Positions 6,727-10,378 of a stretch of 10,378 nt of DNA are shown in pieces. Numbering within the stretch: the first letter of the stretch is position 1; each line of letters starts with the position of its first letter. The notes beneath the pieces are model-generated. The model had not been told where the DNA came from and did not search any database. It worked only from the letters and a program-made list of their open reading frames with translations. The stretch is from Rhodospirillaceae bacterium. GTDB lineage: Bacteria; Pseudomonadota; Alphaproteobacteria; UBA11136. The position numbers were made by a program, and so were the translations under genes. The stretch spans positions 1 through 10,378 of the forward strand of contig JABJES010000296.1 in NCBI GenBank assembly GCA_018663165.1, written 5' to 3'.

Positions 6727-8511
6727 GTGGCGAAGATAAAAAAGAAAAAAAATTCTGGCAAGCTTCTGACGGGGGCTGAAATCATCCTTAAGGCCTTGTG
6801 TGAAGAAGGCGTTGAGGTCATTTTCGGTTATCCCGGCGGTGCCGTTCTGCCTTTGTATGATGCGCTCTTCAAGCAGAACAATATCCGTCACATTCTGGTC
6901 CGCCATGAGCAAGGTGCGGTGCATGCCGCCGAGGGCTATGCCCGTTCCACCGGCAAGGTGGGCGTGGTGCTGGTGACGTCGGGGCCAGGGGCGACCAACG
7001 CCGTGACCGGCCTGACCGATGCTCTGATGGACAGCATCCCCATTGTTTGTCTCAGTGGGCAGGTGCCGACTCATATGATCGGCAATGACGCCTTTCAGGA
7101 AGCCGACACCGTTGGCATTACCCGACCGTGTACTAAACACAATTATTTGGTGAAGGATGCGGCGAATATCTCGCAGGTCATTCACGAAGCCTTTTATGTT
7201 GCCAGAAGCGGACGCCCCGGCCCGGTCCTCGTTGATTTGCCCAAAGACATTCAGATTAACAAGGCGGCCTATGGCGGCAAGCCGAAGCTGGTGCACAAAA
7301 GCTATCGTCCCCAGGTTAAGGGAGATTCCGCAGCCATTGCCGAGGCGGTCGAGATGCTGGCCAATGCCAAGCGGCCGATCATTTACGCCGGTGGCGGGAT
7401 CATTAATTCCGGCCCCAAGGCTTCAAAGCTGTTGGGCGAGTTTCTCAAGCTCACTGGTTTTCCCTGTACCCAGACATTGATGGCTTTGGGGTGTTATCCC
7501 ACTGATGGCAAGCTGTCGCTGGGCATGCTCGGCATGCACGGCACTTTGGAAGCCAATCTCGCCATGCATGGCTGTGACGTGATGATTGCGGTCGGTGCCC
7601 GGTTTGATGACCGCATTACCGGCCGTGTTGCTGATTTTGCTCCGGGTTCGAAGAAAATCCATATCGATATTGATTCGTCTTCGTTCAACAAAAGCATTGC
7701 CGTCGATTTGACGATCCAGGGCGATTGCGGCAACGTGCTGGCCGATCTGATAAAGCAGTGGAAGGCAAAAAAGGCCAAATCCAACGCCAAGGCGCTTAAA
7801 TCCTGGTGGAAGACGATCGACGGCTGGCGGGCGCGCAACAGCCTCAGTTATGAAAAGTCCGATACCATTATCAAGCCGCAATATGCCCTTGAACGGTTGC
7901 GTGAGCTGACCCGTGGGCGGGATACCTATTTCACCACCGAGGTCGGCCAGCATCAGATGTGGGCGGCGCAATTTCTCAGCTTCGACAAGCCCAATCACTG
8001 GATGACGTCGGGGGGGCTCGGCACCATGGGCTATGGCCTGCCAGCGGCGATGGGGACCCAGGTGGCGCATCCCAAATCTCTGGTCGTCGACATTGCCGGC
8101 GAGGCCTCGTTTATGATGAACATGCAGGAATTTTCCACCCTCATGCAGTATCGTTTGCCGGTTAAAGCCTTTATCCTCAATAACCAGTGCATGGGCATGG
8201 TCCGCCAGTGGCAGGAGCTTATGCACGGTGGACGATATTCCGAATCCTATATGAAATCCCTGCCCGATTTCGTCAAACTGGCCGAGGCCTTTGGCGCGGT
8301 GGGCCTGCGGGCAACGAAGCCTTCGGAAGTGGACGATTTGATCAAGGAAATGATCGCTGTCGATTGTGCGGTGATCGCCGATGTGCGTGTCGATCCGACG
8401 GAAAATTGTTTCCCGATGATTCCGTCGGGCGCCGCCCATAACGAAATGCTCCTTGGGCCTGCCGATAAGGCGAAGGGCAAGGGGACAGAAGAAGGCATGG
8501 TGCTGGTCTAG
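6727..8511 (+). CDS. ilvB: Acetohydroxyacid (acetolactate) synthase large catalytic subunit
   Basis: This ThDP-dependent enzyme condenses two pyruvates to 2-acetolactate, or pyruvate with 2-oxobutyrate, the committed step of valine/leucine and isoleucine synthesis. With the GTG start at 6727 it has 594 residues. Three domains are expected. The N-terminal ThDP (PYR) domain has GYPGGAVLPLYDAL and the catalytic Glu61 in RHEQGA. A central FAD-type domain has GARFDDRITG, and the C-terminal ThDP (PP) domain has GLGTMGYGLPAA. The metal-binding motif reads GEAS with Glu459, where many family members have GD(G/A)S, and then NNQCMGMVRQW (485-495). GTG 6727 is preferred because GAGGG (6715-6719) lies 7 nt upstream; GTG 6697 and TTG 6721 are in-frame alternatives. 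The first codons are extremely A-rich (KIKKKKN). The gene heads ilvB-ilvN-ilvC, 39 nt before ilvN. Confidence 0.96.
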   Translation: MAKIKKKKNSGKLLTGAEIILKALCEEGVEVIFGYPGGAVLPLYDALFKQNNIRHILVRHEQGAVHAAEGYARSTGKVGVVLVTSGPGATNAVTGLTDALMDSIPIVCLSGQVPTHMIGNDAFQEADTVGITRPCTKHNYLVKDAANISQVIHEAFYVARSGRPGPVLVDLPKDIQINKAAYGGKPKLVHKSYRPQVKGDSAAIAEAVEMLANAKRPIIYAGGGIINSGPKASKLLGEFLKLTGFPCTQTLMALGCYPTDGKLSLGMLGMHGTLEANLAMHGCDVMIAVGARFDDRITGRVADFAPGSKKIHIDIDSSSFNKSIAVDLTIQGDCGNVLADLIKQWKAKKAKSNAKALKSWWKTIDGWRARNSLSYEKSDTIIKPQYALERLRELTRGRDTYFTTEVGQHQMWAAQFLSFDKPNHWMTSGGLGTMGYGLPAAMGTQVAHPKSLVVDIAGEASFMMNMQEFSTLMQYRLPVKAFILNNQCMGMVRQWQELMHGGRYSESYMKSLPDFVKLAEAFGAVGLRATKPSEVDDLIKEMIAVDCAVIADVRVDPTENCFPMIPSGAAHNEMLLGPADKAKGKGTEEGMVLV

Positions 8512-8519
8512 GGGGTTTT

Positions 8520-8535
8520 GCGGATAGAGGTCCGC
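8520..8535 (+). repeat. Intercistronic hairpin between ilvB and ilvN
   Basis: GCGGA (8520-8524) and TCCGC (8531-8535) are perfect complements around a 6-nt loop, in a gap of only 39 nt. The hairpin ends 3 nt before the ilvN ribosome binding site (AAAGG, 8539-8543). There is no T run, so it is not a terminator. It could affect mRNA processing or translation of ilvN. Confidence 0.4.
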
Positions 8536-8550
8536 CGGAAAGGTTAGACG

Positions 8551-9081
8551 ATGGCTGCTAAAAAGGGGCAAAAGGAAGTGGAACAGGTCGAACAGCGGAT
8601 TATTGCCGTTCTTGTCGATAACGAGCCGGGGGTTCTGGCTCGTGTCATCGGGCTTTTTTCCGGTCGTGGCTATAACATTGAAAGCTTGACGGTCAGCGAG
8701 GTGGACTCGGTGGAAAATATTTCCCGTATCACCGTCGTTGCATCGGGAACACCGATGGTGCTGGAACAGATCAAGGCCCAGTTCGACCGCTTGGTGCCGG
8801 TGCATAAGGTCTCCGATCTCACCGAGGATGGCCCTTGCGTGGCCCGTGAACTGGCTTTGATCAAGGTTAAAGGCACGGGTGAAAAACGTGTCGAAGCCTT
8901 GCGAATCGCCGATATTTTTCGTTCCAGGGTGGTTGATAGTACAATCAAGTCATTCGTTTTCGAAATGACCGGAACGAGCGATAAAATTGATGCTTTTATT
9001 GAGCTGATGGAGCCTCTGGGGCTGGTCGATGCCTGCCGCACAGGTATCGTAGCTATTGCACGCGGGCCAAAGCCCCTGTAG
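8551..9081 (+). CDS. ilvN: Acetohydroxyacid synthase small regulatory subunit
   Basis: This is the small subunit that activates the catalytic subunit and gives it feedback inhibition by branched-chain amino acids, usually valine. The 176-residue product has a charged N-terminal extension of about 14 residues. The ACT domain (about 16-90) follows, with the signature VLVDNEPGVLARVIGLFSGR and the GYNIESLTV strand. The C-terminal domain (about 95-176) ends in EMTG...DAFIELMEPLG and the usual RTGIVAIARG. Length is typical of the IlvH/IlvN long form (E. coli IlvH 163). The ATG has AAAGG 7 nt upstream. It lies 39 nt after ilvB and 57 nt before ilvC on the same strand and is probably co-transcribed with both. 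The symbol ilvH is used for the same protein in many genomes. Confidence 0.96.
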   Translation: MAAKKGQKEVEQVEQRIIAVLVDNEPGVLARVIGLFSGRGYNIESLTVSEVDSVENISRITVVASGTPMVLEQIKAQFDRLVPVHKVSDLTEDGPCVARELALIKVKGTGEKRVEALRIADIFRSRVVDSTIKSFVFEMTGTSDKIDAFIELMEPLGLVDACRTGIVAIARGPKPL

Positions 9082-9097
9082 GTATCACCCCGAATTT

Positions 9098-9111
9098 ACG
9101 CCGAAAGGCGT
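9098..9111 (+). repeat. Intercistronic hairpin between ilvN and ilvC
   Basis: ACGCC (9098-9102) pairs with GGCGT (9107-9111) around a GAAA tetraloop in the 57-nt gap. The sequence that follows is not T-rich, so this is not a simple terminator. It lies 13 nt before the ilvC ribosome binding site (GAAAGG, 9125-9130). An RNA processing or stability role is possible. Confidence 0.4.
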
Positions 9112-9138
9112 GTGTCTGGATTGTGAAAGGTAGAAATT

Positions 9139-10158
9139 ATGCGCGTCTATTATGATCGTGACGCTGACGTCAAGCTGATCAAGAAGAAGAAAGTCGCCAT
9201 CATCGGGTATGGCAGCCAGGGCCACGCCCATGCCAATAATCTTAAGGACAGTGGCGTCAAGAACGTCGTCGTTGCCCTGCGTAAGAGCTCGGCTTCGGTG
9301 AAAAAGGCCAAAGCGGCCGGTATTGAGGTGATGACACCTGCTGCTGCCGCAAAATGGGCCGATATTGTCATGGTTCTCGTCCCCGATGAGCTTCAGGCCG
9401 ACCTTTACCGTGAGGAACTGGCGCCTAACCTCAAAAAAGGCGCGGCATTGGCTTTTGCCCATGGGCTTGCCATTCATTTCAAGCTGATCGAGCCTCGTGA
9501 AGATCTCGATATCTTCATGATCGCGCCGAAGGGCCCCGGCCATACGGTGCGTGCCCAGTATCAGGGCGGCGGCGGTGTGCCCTGTCTGGTTGCTGTTGAA
9601 AAAGACAAATCCGGCAAGGCCCGTGAAATCGCCCTTTCCTATGCCTCGGCCATCGGTGGCGGACGCTCGGGCATTATCGAGACCACCTTCAAAGAGGAAT
9701 GCGAAACCGATCTGTTCGGTGAGCAGAGTGTTCTCTGCGGCGGTGTCACGGCATTGATCCAGGCTGGTTATGAGACCCTGATCGAGGCTGGCTATGCCCC
9801 GGAAATGGCCTATTTCGAGTGCCTCCACGAGGTCAAACTGATCGTCGACCTGATCTATGAAGGCGGCATCGCCAATATGCGCTATTCGGTCTCTAATACG
9901 GCCGAATACGGCGATTATATCAGTGGCCCACGGGTCATTGATGCCTCGGTAAAGGCGCGCATGAAAGAAGTTCTCGACGATATTCAGTCGGGCCGCTTCG
10001 TGCGCGACTGGGTGCTGGAGAACAAAGCCGGTCAGCCCAGCTTTAAGGCTATGCGCCGCCGTTCGGCCGAACATAATATCGAAGAAGTGGGCGCCAAGCT
10101 GCGTAAGATGATGCCCTGGATTGCGGCCAACAAGCTGGTCGACAAAAAGAAGAATTAG
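9139..10158 (+). CDS. ilvC: Ketol-acid reductoisomerase (class I, NADP+)
   Basis: IlvC isomerises and reduces 2-acetolactate or 2-aceto-2-hydroxybutyrate to the dihydroxy acids, the second common step of valine and isoleucine synthesis, using Mg2+ and NADPH. At 339 residues it is the short class I form (E. coli has the long form of 491). The Rossmann domain carries GYGSQGHAHANNL from residue 23, and the cofactor loop LRKSSAS (Arg48, Ser51, Ser53) fits NADPH preference. His108 and Lys131 (APKGPGHTVR) are at the expected active-site positions. Metal ligands are Asp191 and Glu195 in TDLFGEQ, with Glu227 and Glu231 in FECLHE in the knotted C-terminal domain. GAAAGG lies 8 nt upstream of the ATG. 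A terminator follows, so it is the last gene of the ilv unit. Confidence 0.97.
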   Translation: MRVYYDRDADVKLIKKKKVAIIGYGSQGHAHANNLKDSGVKNVVVALRKSSASVKKAKAAGIEVMTPAAAAKWADIVMVLVPDELQADLYREELAPNLKKGAALAFAHGLAIHFKLIEPREDLDIFMIAPKGPGHTVRAQYQGGGGVPCLVAVEKDKSGKAREIALSYASAIGGGRSGIIETTFKEECETDLFGEQSVLCGGVTALIQAGYETLIEAGYAPEMAYFECLHEVKLIVDLIYEGGIANMRYSVSNTAEYGDYISGPRVIDASVKARMKEVLDDIQSGRFVRDWVLENKAGQPSFKAMRRRSAEHNIEEVGAKLRKMMPWIAANKLVDKKKN

Positions 10159-10201
10159 AGGGCTTTGCCCCGGCGCTCTTTGAGCGTTTATCTTTAAGAT
10201 C

Positions 10202-10236
10202 AACCCGCCTCTGGAAAATACCGGGGGCGGGTTTTT
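10202..10236 (+). terminator. Intrinsic terminator after ilvC
   Basis: AACCCGCCTCTGG (10202-10214) pairs with CCGGGGGCGGGTT (10221-10233) in a 13-bp stem with two G-U pairs and an AAAATA loop, followed by a T run ending at 10236. It lies about 45 nt after the ilvC stop and closes the ilvBNC transcript. Confidence 0.92.
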
Positions 10237-10271
10237 CTTGTGTCCCCTGGTGGCCTTCTGGCAGGGCCGGA

Positions 10272-10306
10272 AACCTTGGCGATTCTCTGGTAAACATGGC
10301 AAGGTT
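10272..10306. repeat. Inverted repeat AACCTTG-N21-CAAGGTT upstream of the last gene
   Basis: Perfect 7-bp arms (10272-10278 and 10300-10306) flank 21 nt in the gap between the ilvC terminator and the gene starting at 10344. A run of seven T (10317-10323) follows 10 nt after the second arm, too far for a standard intrinsic terminator. It may be an operator or a leader RNA stem for the downstream gene. Confidence 0.35.
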
Positions 10307-10343
10307 CAGCCTGTCGTTTTTTTGATTAGGGGGGAACCGGGCC

Positions 10344-10378
10344 ATGAAGGCATCGGACTTGTTCGTTCAGGCGCTCGA
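10344..10378 (+). CDS. Start of a gene, possibly a ThDP-dependent acetolactate-synthase-like enzyme (partial)
   Basis: Only 11 complete codons are visible (MKASDLFVQAL) before the right edge, and the next codon starts GA. The ATG has a strong AGGGGGGAA ribosome binding site (10328-10336) 7 nt upstream, which supports a real start. MKASDLFV.AL is the N-terminus I associate with acetolactate-synthase-like ThDP enzymes related to the catabolic or orphan large subunits, where an E-x-x-GV motif normally follows. That would be a second ThDP enzyme beside ilvB. With so few residues the product is a guess, while the presence of a gene start is fairly secure. Confidence 0.55.
   Translation, partial: MKASDLFVQAL

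Noticed and set aside
7423..8805. 460-codon open frame on the minus strand, antisense to ilvB and ilvN
   Set aside because: It lies in codon register with the sense genes. Its stops would be read from sense TTA, CTA and TCA codons, which these genes use rarely; it ends where ilvB uses a TCA (7423-7425). The translation is His/Arg/Asp-rich without a family signature.
9085..10302. 405-codon open frame on the minus strand, antisense to ilvC
   Set aside because: It has the same in-register antisense explanation. The sense strand has full KARI motifs and a ribosome binding site, and the antisense frame runs through the ilvC terminator.
1..10378. Mobile element, CRISPR, toxin-antitoxin or defence system
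   Set aside because: No transposase, terminal inverted repeats, direct-repeat array, tRNA or compositional break is visible; every large frame belongs to a housekeeping family.

Overview
The window reads as a chromosomal core region of an alphaproteobacterium, probably a deep-branching Rhodospirillales-type lineage. I base this on the protein sequences as I recognise them, a moderately high G+C content with G/C-ending codons, and the gene order: mrp divergent from hflK-hflC, then a DUF2065 gene, a Do-type protease, miaA and ilvB-ilvN-ilvC. No database was searched, so the lineage is inferred. I see no tRNA, rRNA, CRISPR array, insertion sequence, prophage or attachment site.

Left part (1-910, minus strand): the first 303 codons of an Mrp/ApbC-type P-loop ATPase (Fe-S cluster carrier), running off the left edge. 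It is divergent from hflK across a 243-nt gap that holds an AT-rich dyad and a candidate mrp promoter.

Membrane quality-control block (1154-5473): hflK and hflC overlap by 4 nt and encode the two band-7 proteins that surround FtsH. Next comes a convergent small gene on the minus strand (3201-3407) for a two-helix membrane protein I do not recognise. A DUF2065 (YjeT-like) small membrane protein follows; the same family sits next to hflC in E. coli. Then comes a periplasmic Do/DegP-type serine protease with two PDZ domains and an intact catalytic triad. The block ends at a strong intrinsic terminator (5496-5526). The theme is proteolysis and folding control on both faces of the inner membrane.

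miaA (5624-6607) encodes the tRNA A37 dimethylallyltransferase and lies alone between that terminator and the ilv genes.

Branched-chain amino acid block (6727-10158): ilvB and ilvN encode the large and small acetohydroxyacid synthase subunits, and ilvC encodes ketol-acid reductoisomerase. Together they cover the first two common steps of valine and isoleucine synthesis. Each of the two intercistronic gaps contains a short hairpin upstream of the next ribosome binding site, and an intrinsic terminator follows ilvC (10202-10236). At the right edge a new gene starts at 10344; its 11 visible codons resemble the N-terminus of a second ThDP-dependent acetolactate-synthase-like enzyme.

The window is mainly ordinary housekeeping DNA and I found no convincing undescribed system. 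The points most worth a second look are the unrecognised small membrane gene between hflC and the DUF2065 gene, the dyads in the divergent region beside it, the in-frame A_AAA_AAG slippery heptamer and A8 tract at the start of ilvB, and the GTG start that is better supported for the protease than a longer in-frame ATG.
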